A stretch of DNA of 64,000 nucleotides from Pseudomonas batumici (GTDB lineage Bacteria > Pseudomonadota > Gammaproteobacteria > Pseudomonadales > Pseudomonadaceae): contig NZ_JXDG01000005.1 in assembly GCF_000820515.1 (NCBI RefSeq), positions 1 to 64,000 on the forward strand. Direction: 5' to 3'. Shown in pieces: positions 47,056 through 56,008 of this stretch (its first letter is position 1; each line of letters opens with the position of its first letter). The notes under the pieces are model-generated. The model did not search any database and had not been told where the DNA came from. It worked only from the letters and a program-made list of their open reading frames with translations. A program made the position numbers and the translations under genes.

Positions 47056-47123
47056 TGTAGTTTTACTACAAATCGTCGGCCATTTCAGCCTTTCGAATGT
47101 ATAGACGAGTAGTAAAACTACAG
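47056..47123. promoter_or_regulatory. Two palindromic GntR/PdhR-type operators in the aceE promoter region
   Basis: TGTAGTTTTACTACA (47056-47070) and GTAGTAAAACTACAG (47109-47123) are near-perfect palindromes of the form GTAGT-N3-ACTAC and are inverted copies of one another, with centres 53 bp apart. The GT-N3-AC spacing matches FadR-subfamily GntR regulators, to which PdhR belongs. On the minus strand a TATACA hexamer (47098-47103) lies between them as a possible -10, so one operator would cover the -35 zone and the other the early leader of aceE. The spacer 46947-47328 is divergent with glnE and holds no gene. Confidence 0.65.
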
Positions 47124-47328
47124 GGCGATGAGTAAAAACTTCCTGCTATGTTGTGAGCGTAATCGATATTGTTGGTTGGGAATGAGTCAAGGCAAGCGCT
47201 TTTTTGAGGCTGGCTGCCAAAAAATTACCATTATCAGCTATTTCTAACTTTTGTTCGACAGTCCTTTTCAGAGCGTGTTTCTCGCGATCACAGACTGCCG
47301 CTGATTGTTCGATCACCAAGGATAGACC

Positions 47329-50268
47329 ATGAGCCTTCCAACGTTGGCCGACTTGCCGGCCATTCTTCTGCCTGTCGCCGCTCGTGCCGAGCAGTCGTTT
47401 CGTGCGGCCGTCGCGGCCCTGGACGATGATCACGGGCTGGCCCAATGGACCGAGCAACGCTGGGCGCAGTTCGCCCGGGTCGGCGCGGCCAGCGACTTCT
47501 TTATTGAACAGTCGGTTCGTGACCCTTTGATGTTGCTGGAGCTGGTGCGGTTCGGCGACCTGGATCGCGGTTTTGCGCCGGGGGAGATGTGCGGGCAGAT
47601 CGCCGCGGCGTTGCAGCAGGTCGACAACGAGGATGAGCTGGGCCGGGTCCTGCGGCGCCAGCGCACGCGCCAGCAGGTGCGGATCATCTGGCGCGACCTG
47701 ACCCGCCAGGCGGACCTGGTGCAGACCTGTCGCGACCTGTCGGACCTGGCCGACGCCAGCATCGACCAGGCTTATCAATGGTTGTACCCGCGGCATTGCC
47801 AGCAGTTCGGCACACCCACCGGGCGGCGCAGCGGCCAGGCGCAGCAGATGGTCATCCTCGGCATGGGCAAGCTCGGAGCCGTGGAGTTGAACCTGTCCTC
47901 CGATATCGACCTGATCTTCGCCTACCCGGAAGGCGGCGAGACGGTCGGGGTCAAGCGCCCGCTGGACAACCAGGAGTTTTTCATCCGCCTGGGCCAGCGG
48001 CTGATCAAGGCTCTGGACCCGATCACCGTCGACGGCTTCGTGTTCCGCGTCGACATGCGCTTGCGCCCCTATGGCTCGGCCGGTGCCCTGGTGCTGAGCT
48101 TCAATGCGCTGGAACAGTATTACCAGGATCAGGGGCGCGACTGGGAGCGCTACGCGATGATCAAGGCCCGGGTGGTGGCCGGCGACCAGGTGGCGGGCGC
48201 GCACCTGCTGGAGATGTTACGGCCCTTCGTCTATCGGCGTTACCTGGACTTCTCGGCCATCGAAGCGCTGCGCACCATGAAGCAGTTGATCCAGCAGGAA
48301 GTTCGGCGCAAGGGCATGGCCGAGAACATCAAGCTGGGTTCCGGCGGCATTCGCGAGGTCGAGTTCATTGCCCAGGCCTTCCAGCTGATTCACGGCGGGC
48401 GTGACCTGAGCTTGCAGCAGCGGCCCCTGTTGAAGGTGCTGGGGACCCTGGAGGGACAGGGTTACCTGCCGCCGGCGGTGATCGGCGAGTTGCGTAGCGG
48501 TTATGAGTTCCTGCGCTACACCGAGCATGCGATCCAGGCGATTGCCGACCGCCAGACCCAGATGCTGCCCGACGGCGAAAAGGACCGGGCGCGCATCGCC
48601 TTCATGATGGGCTTCGACAGTTGGGCGGCGTTTCATGAGCGGTTGATGCACTGGCGTGGACGGGTCGACTGGCATTTCCGCCAGGTCATTGCCGACCCGG
48701 ACGAAGAGGACGGTGCGCAGAGCGAAGTGGTGGTCGGCGGCGAATGGTTGCCGCTGTGGGAAGAGTCCCAGGACGAGGAGGCGGCCTGCCGGCAGTTGCA
48801 GGAGGGCGGTTTCAAGGATGCCGCCAAGGCACTGAAGCAACTGACGGTGCTGCGTACCAGCCCGCAGTTGCGTGCCATGCAGCGCCTCGGTCGGGAGCGG
48901 CTCGATGCCTTTATCCCGCGCCTGCTGGCCCAGGCGGTGGAACATGCCGATCCGGACCTGGTGCTGGAGCGCGTGCTGCCGCTGGTGGAGGCCGTGGCCC
49001 GGCGTTCGGCCTACCTGGTGCTGCTCACGGAAAACCCCGGGGCCTTGCGCCGCTTGCTGACCTTGTGTGCCGCCAGCCCCTGGATTGCCGAGCAGATCAC
49101 CCGTTTCCCGATGCTGCTCGACGAGTTGCTCAACGAAGGCCGGCTGTTCAAGCCGCCCCTGGCGCCGGAGTTGGCCGCGGAGTTGCGCGAGCGGCTGACG
49201 CGGATCCCGGAAGACGATCTCGAACAGCAGATGGAAGCCTTGCGTCACTTCAAGCTGGCGCATCGCCTGCGGGTCGCGGCCTCGGAGATCTCCGGCAGCC
49301 TGCCGCTGATGAAAGTCAGCGACTACCTCACCTGGCTCGCCGAGGCGATCCTCGAACAGGTGCTGGCCCTGGCCTGGCGCCAGACCGTCGCCCGGCATGG
49401 TTCGCCACGGCGGGTCGACGGCAGCCTGTGCGACCCGGGCTTCATTATTGTCGGCTACGGCAAGGTCGGCGGGATCGAGCTGGGCCATGGTTCGGACCTG
49501 GACCTGGTGTTCATCCATGACGGCGACCCGAATGCCGAGACCGACGGCGCCAAGCCCATCGATACCGCGCAGTTCTTCACCCGCCTGGGGCAGCGGATCA
49601 TTCACCTGCTGACCACCCAGACCAACTCCGGCCAACTCTATGAAGTGGACATGCGCTTGCGTCCGTCCGGTGCCTCGGGCCTGCTGGTCAGCTCCCTGGG
49701 CGCCTTCGAGCGTTACCAGCAGAACGAGGCCTGGACCTGGGAGCATCAGGCGCTGATCCGCGCCCGGGTGCTGGTGGGGTGCAAGGACGTGGGCGCGGCG
49801 TTCGAGAAAGTGCGGGCGGCGGTGCTGGGGCGTGAACGGGATCTGCCGACCTTGCGCCAGGAAGTCAGCGAGATGCGCGCCAAGATGCGTGACAACCTGG
49901 GGAGCAAGGCCACCGCGGCGGGGACGGCGGCCAATGCCTTCGAGGCCACGGCGCCGTTCGATATCAAGCAGGATGCCGGTGGTATCGTCGATATTGAATT
50001 TATGGTGCAATACGCGACATTGGCCTGGTCGAAAGCGCACCCGGCGTTACTCCGCTATACCGATAATATTCGCATTCTCGAAGGGCTGGAGGAAGCCGGC
50101 CTGATTCCCGCCACGGATGCCAACCTGCTGCGCGAGGCCTACAAGGCCTATCGCTCCGCGGCCCACCGCCAGGCATTGCAGAAAGAGGCGGGGGTGATCG
50201 CCGGCGATCAGTTCGCGGTCGAGCGCCGCGATGTCATGCGGATCTGGACCGAACTGGGGCTAAGCTGA
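47329..50268 (+). CDS. glnE: Bifunctional glutamine synthetase adenylyltransferase / deadenylase
   Basis: 979 residues with two related nucleotidyltransferase halves. The N-terminal adenylyl-removing domain has LGMGKLGAVELNLSSDIDL; the C-terminal adenylylating domain has GYGKVGGIELGHGSDLDLVF. Each is followed by a DMRLRPxG(S/A)xG motif and a helical bundle. It adjusts glutamine synthetase activity under PII control. The start MSLPTLADLPAILLP at 47329 is the family's usual one. Monocistronic in appearance: a hairpin follows the stop. Confidence 0.96.
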   Translation: MSLPTLADLPAILLPVAARAEQSFRAAVAALDDDHGLAQWTEQRWAQFARVGAASDFFIEQSVRDPLMLLELVRFGDLDRGFAPGEMCGQIAAALQQVDNEDELGRVLRRQRTRQQVRIIWRDLTRQADLVQTCRDLSDLADASIDQAYQWLYPRHCQQFGTPTGRRSGQAQQMVILGMGKLGAVELNLSSDIDLIFAYPEGGETVGVKRPLDNQEFFIRLGQRLIKALDPITVDGFVFRVDMRLRPYGSAGALVLSFNALEQYYQDQGRDWERYAMIKARVVAGDQVAGAHLLEMLRPFVYRRYLDFSAIEALRTMKQLIQQEVRRKGMAENIKLGSGGIREVEFIAQAFQLIHGGRDLSLQQRPLLKVLGTLEGQGYLPPAVIGELRSGYEFLRYTEHAIQAIADRQTQMLPDGEKDRARIAFMMGFDSWAAFHERLMHWRGRVDWHFRQVIADPDEEDGAQSEVVVGGEWLPLWEESQDEEAACRQLQEGGFKDAAKALKQLTVLRTSPQLRAMQRLGRERLDAFIPRLLAQAVEHADPDLVLERVLPLVEAVARRSAYLVLLTENPGALRRLLTLCAASPWIAEQITRFPMLLDELLNEGRLFKPPLAPELAAELRERLTRIPEDDLEQQMEALRHFKLAHRLRVAASEISGSLPLMKVSDYLTWLAEAILEQVLALAWRQTVARHGSPRRVDGSLCDPGFIIVGYGKVGGIELGHGSDLDLVFIHDGDPNAETDGAKPIDTAQFFTRLGQRIIHLLTTQTNSGQLYEVDMRLRPSGASGLLVSSLGAFERYQQNEAWTWEHQALIRARVLVGCKDVGAAFEKVRAAVLGRERDLPTLRQEVSEMRAKMRDNLGSKATAAGTAANAFEATAPFDIKQDAGGIVDIEFMVQYATLAWSKAHPALLRYTDNIRILEGLEEAGLIPATDANLLREAYKAYRSAAHRQALQKEAGVIAGDQFAVERRDVMRIWTELGLS

Positions 50269-50282
50269 TTGATATTTTGGAG

Positions 50283-50306
50283 GCGGGGAGGCTAATGCCT
50301 CCCCGC
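50283..50306 (+). terminator. Hairpin between glnE and waaF
   Basis: GCGGGGAGGC and GCCTCCCCGC form a perfect 10-bp stem with a TAAT loop, followed by ATCGTTT. The T-run is short. It probably ends the glnE transcript 15 nt after its stop and leaves waaF to its own or read-through transcription; it lies only 17 nt before the waaF ATG. Confidence 0.65.
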
Positions 50307-50323
50307 ATCGTTTGTGGAAGCCT

Positions 50324-51358
50324 ATGAATATTCTGATCGTTGGGCCCAGCTGGGTCGGTGACATGGTGATGGCTCAGACACTGTTCCAGTGCCTGAAGCA
50401 GCGTCATCCGCAGTGCGAGATCGATGTGCTGGCCCCGGAATGGAGCCGCCCGATCCTCGAGCGCATGCCCGAAGTCCGGGCCGCCTTGAGCTTTCCGCTC
50501 GGCCACGGTGTTCTGGAGCTGGCCACGCGGCGGCGCATCGGCAAATCCCTGGCCGGTCAGTACGACCAGGCGATCCTGCTGCCCAACTCGCTGAAGTCGG
50601 CCTTGGTGCCGTTTTTTGCCGGCGTGCCGAAGCGCACCGGCTGGCGCGGCGAGTTGCGCTTCGGCCTGCTCAACGATGTGCGCAAGCTGGACAAGGAACG
50701 TTATCCGCTGATGATCGAGCGCTTCATGGCCCTGGCCTACGCGCCGGGTGAGAGCCTGCCGACGCCGTATCCGCGCCCCAGCCTGCGGATCGACCCCGCC
50801 AGCCGCGACGCGGCGCTGGCCAAGTTCGAACTGAGCCTGGACCGCCCGGTGCTGGCGCTGTGCCCGGGGGCCGAGTTCGGCGAGTCCAAGCGCTGGCCGT
50901 CGGAGCACTACGCGAAGGTCGCCGAGGCGCGGATTCGCGAGGGTTGGCAGGTCTGGCTGTTCGGTTCGAAGAACGATCATGCGGTCGGCGAGGACATTCG
51001 TCAGCGCTTGATCCCGGGCCTGCGGGAGGAGGCGGTGAACCTCAGTGGCGGCACCTCCCTGGCCGAGGCCATCGACCTGATGTCCTGCGCCGATGCGGTG
51101 GTGTCCAACGACTCGGGACTGATGCACGTCGCCGCGGCGTTGAACCGTCCGCTGGTGGCGGTCTACGGCTCGACGTCGCCGGCTTTCACCCCGCCGCTGG
51201 CGGACCAGGTGGAAATCGTCCGCCTGGGCCTGGAGTGCAGTCCCTGCTTCGACCGCACCTGCCGCTTCGGCCATTACAATTGCCTGCGCCAACTCGAGTC
51301 GACCCCGGTGAACGAAGCCTTGCAGCGTTTGCTCGGCACTCCGGTCGAGGTCCACTAA
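50324..51358 (+). CDS. waaF: ADP-heptose:LPS heptosyltransferase II
   Basis: A 344-residue GT9-family enzyme beginning MNILIVGPSWVGDMVMAQTLF with the N-terminal GDMVMAQ motif. The nucleotide-sugar site is in CPGAEFGESKRWP and VSNDSGLMHVAAALNRPLVA. It adds the second heptose to the LPS inner core at the cytoplasmic face of the inner membrane. It starts at ATG 50324 (GGAAG 5-9 nt upstream). It is followed without a gap by waaC. Confidence 0.95.
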   Translation: MNILIVGPSWVGDMVMAQTLFQCLKQRHPQCEIDVLAPEWSRPILERMPEVRAALSFPLGHGVLELATRRRIGKSLAGQYDQAILLPNSLKSALVPFFAGVPKRTGWRGELRFGLLNDVRKLDKERYPLMIERFMALAYAPGESLPTPYPRPSLRIDPASRDAALAKFELSLDRPVLALCPGAEFGESKRWPSEHYAKVAEARIREGWQVWLFGSKNDHAVGEDIRQRLIPGLREEAVNLSGGTSLAEAIDLMSCADAVVSNDSGLMHVAAALNRPLVAVYGSTSPAFTPPLADQVEIVRLGLECSPCFDRTCRFGHYNCLRQLESTPVNEALQRLLGTPVEVH

Positions 51359-52414
51359 TTGCGCGTATTGCTGGTCAAGACCTCTTCCCTGGGCGATGTG
51401 ATTCACGCCTTGCCGGCGCTCACCGATGCGGCGCGGGCGATTCCCGGGATCCGTTTCGACTGGGTGGTCGAGGAGGGGTTCGCCGAGGTCCCGGGCTGGC
51501 ACCCGGCGGTGGACAAGGTGATTCCGGTGGCGATCCGCCGCTGGCGCAAGAATATCTGGCAGACGATCAAGAGCGGCGAGTGGCGGCGTTTCAAGCAGAG
51601 CCTGCGCGCCAACCAGTACGATCTGGTGATCGATGCCCAGGGTCTGGTGAAAAGCGCTTTGCTGACCCGTTATGTCAAGGCGCCGGTGGCCGGGCTGGAC
51701 AAACAGTCGGCCGGCGAACCCCTGGCCAGCCGCTTTTATTCGCGGCGCCTGGCGGTGGCGCGCGGTCAGCATGCCGTCGAGCGCGTGCGCCAGTTGTTTG
51801 CCGTTGCGCTGGGGTATGACCTGCCCAAGGGGTTGGGCGACTATGGCTTGAATGTCGACAAGCTGATCGAGTTGCCGCGCAAGGCCCCCTTCGTGGTGTT
51901 TCTGCACGGTACCACCTGGGACACCAAACATTGGCCGGAAGCCTACTGGCGCGAACTGGCCGTGCGCTTGGGGCCGTTGGGCGTGTCGGTGAAGCTGCCC
52001 TGGGGCAATGCCGAGGAAAAAGCCCGGGCCGAGCGTATCGCCCGCAATCTGAAACATGTCGTGGTCCTGCCCAGGCTGAACCTGGCCGGGGTCGCGAAAG
52101 TACTGGCCAATGCCAGTGCCTGCGTGGCGGTCGATACCGGTCTCGGCCACCTGGCCGCCGCGCTGGATGTGCCGACGCTGTCGCTGTTCGGTCCGACCAA
52201 TTCGGCCCTGACCGGTGCCTATGGCCGGTCGCAGATCCATCTGGCGAGCAACTTTCCCTGTGCGCCCTGTCTTCAAAGGACCTGCACCTACGTGCCGACC
52301 GCGCAGGACCAGCAGCGCTTCGATCTGAAGCGCGAGTGGCCGTTGTGCTTCACGCGTTTGAACCCCGAGCGTGTGGCAAGCCGACTGAGCGCACTGTTAA
52401 TGACCGAGGAATAG
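51359..52414 (+). CDS. waaC: ADP-heptose:LPS heptosyltransferase I
   Basis: A 351-residue GT9 enzyme: MRVLLVKTSSLGDVIHALPAL at the N-terminus, FLHGTTWDTKHWPEAYW and VAVDTGLGHLAAALDVPTL in the nucleotide-sugar domain. It transfers the first heptose to Kdo2-lipid A. The start codon is TTG, directly abutting the waaF TAA stop (51356-51358); the family's MRVL beginning supports it. No Shine-Dalgarno of its own is needed if translation is coupled to waaF. Confidence 0.95.
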   Translation: MRVLLVKTSSLGDVIHALPALTDAARAIPGIRFDWVVEEGFAEVPGWHPAVDKVIPVAIRRWRKNIWQTIKSGEWRRFKQSLRANQYDLVIDAQGLVKSALLTRYVKAPVAGLDKQSAGEPLASRFYSRRLAVARGQHAVERVRQLFAVALGYDLPKGLGDYGLNVDKLIELPRKAPFVVFLHGTTWDTKHWPEAYWRELAVRLGPLGVSVKLPWGNAEEKARAERIARNLKHVVVLPRLNLAGVAKVLANASACVAVDTGLGHLAAALDVPTLSLFGPTNSALTGAYGRSQIHLASNFPCAPCLQRTCTYVPTAQDQQRFDLKREWPLCFTRLNPERVASRLSALLMTEE

Positions 52415-52419
52415 CACTG

Positions 52420-53535
52420 ATGCATCTGGCTTTTGTACTGTACAAATACTTTTCCTTTGGCGGCTTGCAGCGTGACTTCATGCGCATCGCCTTGGAATGC
52501 CAGCAGCGCGGGCACCGGATCCGTGTCTATACCCTGCAGTGGGAAGGCGATATCCCGCCTGGCTTCGATGTGCGGGTGGTGCCGGTCAAGGCGTTGTTCA
52601 ATCATCGGCGCTATGCAAAGTTCAGTGCCTGGGTAAAAGCCGATCTGGCCAGGGATCCGGTGGACCGGTTGGTCGGTTTCAACAAGATGCCCGACCTGGA
52701 TGTCTATTACGCCGCCGACAGCTGCTATGAAGACAAGGCGCAGAATCTGCACAATGCGTTCTACCGCCTCTCGGGCCGCTATCGTCATTTCGCCGAGTAT
52801 GAGCGGGCGGTGTTCGGCAGGGGGGCGAAGGCTGAAATCCTGATGATCTCCGAAGCCGAGCAACGGCTGTTCATCAAGTATTACGACACGCCCCTGGAGC
52901 GCCTTCACATGCTGCCGCCGGGGATTTCCCTGGATCGCCGGGCACCGGCCAACGCCGCCGAGATACGCGCCGGGTTTCGCCGTGAGTTCAAGCTGGCGGA
53001 CGATGAGCTGCTGATGGTGCAGATCGGTTCCGGGTTCAAGAAGAAAGGCGTCGATCGCAGCCTCAAGGCCCTGGCCGCGTTGCCGCCGGCCTTGAAAAAA
53101 CGCACCCGGTTCCTGGTCATCGGCCAGGACAATGCCAAGGCTTTCCAGGCGCAGAGTGTGGCGCTGGGATTGGGTGAGCAGGTGCAGTTCCTCAAGGGTC
53201 GCAGCGATATCCCGCGTTTCCTGTTGGGCGCAGATTTGCTGATTCACCCGGCCTACGACGAAAATGCCGGTATGGTTCTGCTTGAAGCCCTGGTGGCCGG
53301 GTTGCCGGCGCTGGTGAGCGGGGTCTGCGGTTATGCCCATTACATCGCTGAAGCTGACTGCGGCCTGGTGCTGGATGAGCCTTTCGAACAGGCCCAGCTC
53401 AATCGATACCTGGAGCGGATGTTGTCCGATCAGGCCGCGCGCCTGACGTGGAGCCGGCATGGCCTGGCCTTTGCCGAGACGACCGACCTCTACAGCCTGC
53501 CGCAGTGCGCGGCGGATAAGATCCTGGCGGAGTAA
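52420..53535 (+). CDS. waaG: LPS core glucosyltransferase, GT4 family
   Basis: 371 residues starting MHLAFVLYKYFSFGGLQRDF, the WaaG N-terminus with acceptor-site GGLQRD. GSGFKKKGVDRSLKAL and HPAYDENAGMVLLEALVAG hold the GT4 E-x7-E donor site. It adds the first sugar of the outer core to heptose II. Five nt separate it from waaC, so they are co-transcribed. Confidence 0.95.
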   Translation: MHLAFVLYKYFSFGGLQRDFMRIALECQQRGHRIRVYTLQWEGDIPPGFDVRVVPVKALFNHRRYAKFSAWVKADLARDPVDRLVGFNKMPDLDVYYAADSCYEDKAQNLHNAFYRLSGRYRHFAEYERAVFGRGAKAEILMISEAEQRLFIKYYDTPLERLHMLPPGISLDRRAPANAAEIRAGFRREFKLADDELLMVQIGSGFKKKGVDRSLKALAALPPALKKRTRFLVIGQDNAKAFQAQSVALGLGEQVQFLKGRSDIPRFLLGADLLIHPAYDENAGMVLLEALVAGLPALVSGVCGYAHYIAEADCGLVLDEPFEQAQLNRYLERMLSDQAARLTWSRHGLAFAETTDLYSLPQCAADKILAE

Positions 53536-53540
53536 AACCG

Positions 53541-54347
53541 ATGAAGTTGATGCTGGCCGAACCGTTCAAGCGCTTGTGGGGCGGACGCGATGCGTTCGCC
53601 GAGGTGGAGCGCCTGGAGGGGGAGGTTTACCGTGAGCTGGAAGCCCGCCGTACCTTGCGTACGGAAGTCGCCGGCCGGGGTTATTTCGTGAAGATCCACC
53701 GTGGCATCGGCTGGCGCGAGATCTTCAAGAACCTGATGACCGCCAAGCGGCCGGTCCTCGGTGCGGGCCAGGAATGGCAGGCGATCCAGCGCCTGCAGGA
53801 AGCCGGGGTGCCGACCATGACCGCCGTGGCCTATGGCGAGCGTGGCCGCAACCCGGCGGACCAGCACTCGTTCATCGTCACTGAGGAATTGGCGCCGACC
53901 ATCAGCCTCGAATTCTACTGCATGGATTGGCCCAAGCAGCCGCCGGAGCCGCGGCTCAAGCGTGCGCTGATCGCCGAGGTGGCGCGTATGACCGGCATGA
54001 TGCACCGTGCCGGGGTCAATCATCGCGACTGCTATATCTGCCACTTCCTGCTGCATACCGACAAGACGGTGACCGCCGACGACTTCAAGCTCTCGGTCAT
54101 CGACCTGCACCGTGCCCAGACCCGTGCGGCCATCCCGCTGCGTTGGCGCAACAAGGATCTGGCGGGACTCTATTTCTCGGCGCTGGATATCGGTTTGACC
54201 CGGCGCGACAAGCTGCGCTTCCTGAAGGGCTACTTTCAGCAGCCGCTGCGCCAGATCCTGCGGGATGAAGCGCCGCTGTTGGCCTGGCTGGAGCGCAGGG
54301 CGGAAAAACTCTACCGGCGCAAACAGCGCTACGGCGGCGCACTCTGA
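53541..54347 (+). CDS. waaP: LPS core heptose I kinase
   Basis: A 268-residue eukaryotic-kinase-like fold. YFVKIHRGIGW carries the ATP Lys, HRAGVNHRDCYICHFLLH the catalytic Asp in an HRD-like motif, and LSVIDLHRAQTR the metal-binding Asp. It phosphorylates heptose I, a modification important for outer-membrane stability and, in P. aeruginosa, for viability. Five nt follow the waaG stop. Confidence 0.95.
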   Translation: MKLMLAEPFKRLWGGRDAFAEVERLEGEVYRELEARRTLRTEVAGRGYFVKIHRGIGWREIFKNLMTAKRPVLGAGQEWQAIQRLQEAGVPTMTAVAYGERGRNPADQHSFIVTEELAPTISLEFYCMDWPKQPPEPRLKRALIAEVARMTGMMHRAGVNHRDCYICHFLLHTDKTVTADDFKLSVIDLHRAQTRAAIPLRWRNKDLAGLYFSALDIGLTRRDKLRFLKGYFQQPLRQILRDEAPLLAWLERRAEKLYRRKQRYGGAL

Positions 54348-54386
54348 TGTGGCTGCGCCTGCGTCGTTCGTGAAGGGAAATCGTTG

Positions 54387-55841
54387 ATGCATTTGTCTGA
54401 ATTGAAAGCGGCCGGACGTGCTCCGGCATTGCCCCTGGGCGTGGAGTTGGAGGACGCCGCCGGCAGCGCGCAACTGCAGTTGTTGAGTCTGTTGCGTGTG
54501 CTGCCTGGCCGGCGTTATGTCGGTGCCGGGGTCTGGCGTGGGCGTACGGTGCTCGCCAAATTGCTGGTGGGGCGCAAGGCGGCACGGCACTTCCAGCGTG
54601 AACGACGGGGTGCCCGACTGTTGGCCGAGCAAGGCCTGAGCACGCCGCTGTTGTTGGTCGATGGCCTGAAGCAAGGCGAGGGCGGCTGGTTGCTGTTCGA
54701 GTTTCTCGACGGCGCCGAGAGCCTGGCTGATGCCTGGAGCAAGGTTGAATCGCTGCCGCTGCTGGCCGATGAGCAGCAACAGGTGTTGGCCAAGGCGCTG
54801 ACGGCGATTGCGCAGATGCACGGCAAGGGCCTGTGGCAGGACGACCTGCACCTGGACAATCTGCTGCTCCAGGACGGCAAACTGTATTTGATCGATGGTG
54901 CCGGGATCCGCGTCGAACAGGCGGGCAAGCCTTTGTCGCGGCAGAAGGTGCTGGAAAACCTCGGGGTGTTTTTCGCCCAGTTGCCCAAGGCGCTCGAACC
55001 CTTTATCGAAGAGCTGCTGGTGCATTACCTGCTGAGCAACGGCGAGCATGCGTTACCGCTGGAGGCCTTGCTCAAGCAGGTGGACAAGGTGCGTGGCTGG
55101 CGCTTGAAAGACTTCCTGCGCAAGGTGGCGCGCGAGTGCACGCTGTTCAGTGTCCGCGATGGGGCGTTCGGCCTGCGGGCGATTCGTCGCGAAGAAGAAG
55201 CGCTGCTGGGCCCGGTGCTGGAACAGGCCGATGCGCTGCTCGCGCAAGGCCCGCTGTACAAGAATGGCGGCTCGGCAACGGTGGGGCGGGTCGATATCGA
55301 CGGCCGTCCGCTGGTACTCAAACGCTACAACATCAAGGGTTTCAGCCATTGGCTCAAGCGTTTCTGGCGGCCGACCCGGGCTTGGCATTCCTGGCGCGAG
55401 GGCAATCGCCTGGAGTTCCTCGGGATCGCCACGCCCAAGCCGCTCGCCGTGCTGGAGCGCCGGTTTTTCTGGCTGCGCAGCCGCGCCTATCTGCTCACCG
55501 AACATCTGGCCGGGCCGGATGTGATCGAGCGCTTTGCGCCGTACGTGGAGTCGGGCGAAGTGCCGCCGGCCGAGCTCGAGGCGCTGGAGCAGTTGTTTGC
55601 CGAGTTGATTCGCGAACGTATCAGTCACGGTGATTTCAAGGGGCATAACCTGTTCTGGCAGGATGACCGCTGGGTGCTGATCGACCTGGATTCGATGCGC
55701 CAGCATGCCTCGCCGCACAGCTTTGCCAAGGCCTATGCCCGGGATCGCGCGCGTTTCATGCGCAACTGGCCGGCGAGCAGCGCGTTGTATCAGGTGATTG
55801 ATCAGCGCTTGCCCCGGTCGAGCGCGTTCCCCCAGGGCTGA
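54387..55841 (+). CDS. Double-domain LPS-kinase-like (WaaP/InaA superfamily) protein
   Basis: 484 residues with two kinase-like halves. The first (about 30-225) has HGKGLWQDDLHLDNLLL and LYLIDGAG. The second (about 265-480) has RISHGDFKGHNLFW and WVLIDLDSM, the more canonical catalytic loop and metal-binding Asp. It resembles PA5006 of P. aeruginosa. It probably phosphorylates a core sugar, but the substrate is not known. ATG 54387 has AAGGGA about 9 nt upstream; a TTG just before it also opens the frame. The two shorter kinase genes that stand between waaP and this gene in P. aeruginosa, as I recall, are missing here. Confidence 0.85.
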   Translation: MHLSELKAAGRAPALPLGVELEDAAGSAQLQLLSLLRVLPGRRYVGAGVWRGRTVLAKLLVGRKAARHFQRERRGARLLAEQGLSTPLLLVDGLKQGEGGWLLFEFLDGAESLADAWSKVESLPLLADEQQQVLAKALTAIAQMHGKGLWQDDLHLDNLLLQDGKLYLIDGAGIRVEQAGKPLSRQKVLENLGVFFAQLPKALEPFIEELLVHYLLSNGEHALPLEALLKQVDKVRGWRLKDFLRKVARECTLFSVRDGAFGLRAIRREEEALLGPVLEQADALLAQGPLYKNGGSATVGRVDIDGRPLVLKRYNIKGFSHWLKRFWRPTRAWHSWREGNRLEFLGIATPKPLAVLERRFFWLRSRAYLLTEHLAGPDVIERFAPYVESGEVPPAELEALEQLFAELIRERISHGDFKGHNLFWQDDRWVLIDLDSMRQHASPHSFAKAYARDRARFMRNWPASSALYQVIDQRLPRSSAFPQG

Positions 55842-55907
55842 GCTGGGAAGAGGGGTAGGCGAAGCGAGATTGATCGTCTGCCCAGTGTCAGTTCCCTTGG
55901 TAATCCT

Positions 55908-55916
55908 TGCTATAAT
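55908..55916 (+). promoter_or_regulatory. Extended -10 promoter before the carbamoyltransferase gene
   Basis: TGCTATAAT is a perfect extended -10 (TG-N-TATAAT), 93 nt before the GTG start. No good -35 is seen at the expected distance, which an extended -10 can tolerate. It gives the distal core genes a transcription start apart from the waaF operon. The 167-nt gap 55842-56008 contains nothing else. Confidence 0.55.
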
Positions 55917-56008
55917 CCCGCCCTTTAGCTGTTTGCCGCCCTTGGCGGGAACACATTTTCTCAGGCGCATTGCCGCCTGCATGCAGACTTTCAAGAGGCT
56001 AGACCCCT

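Noticed and set aside
44424..47060. An 878-codon open frame on the plus strand
   Set aside because: Antisense shadow of aceE; no motif, no ribosome binding site.
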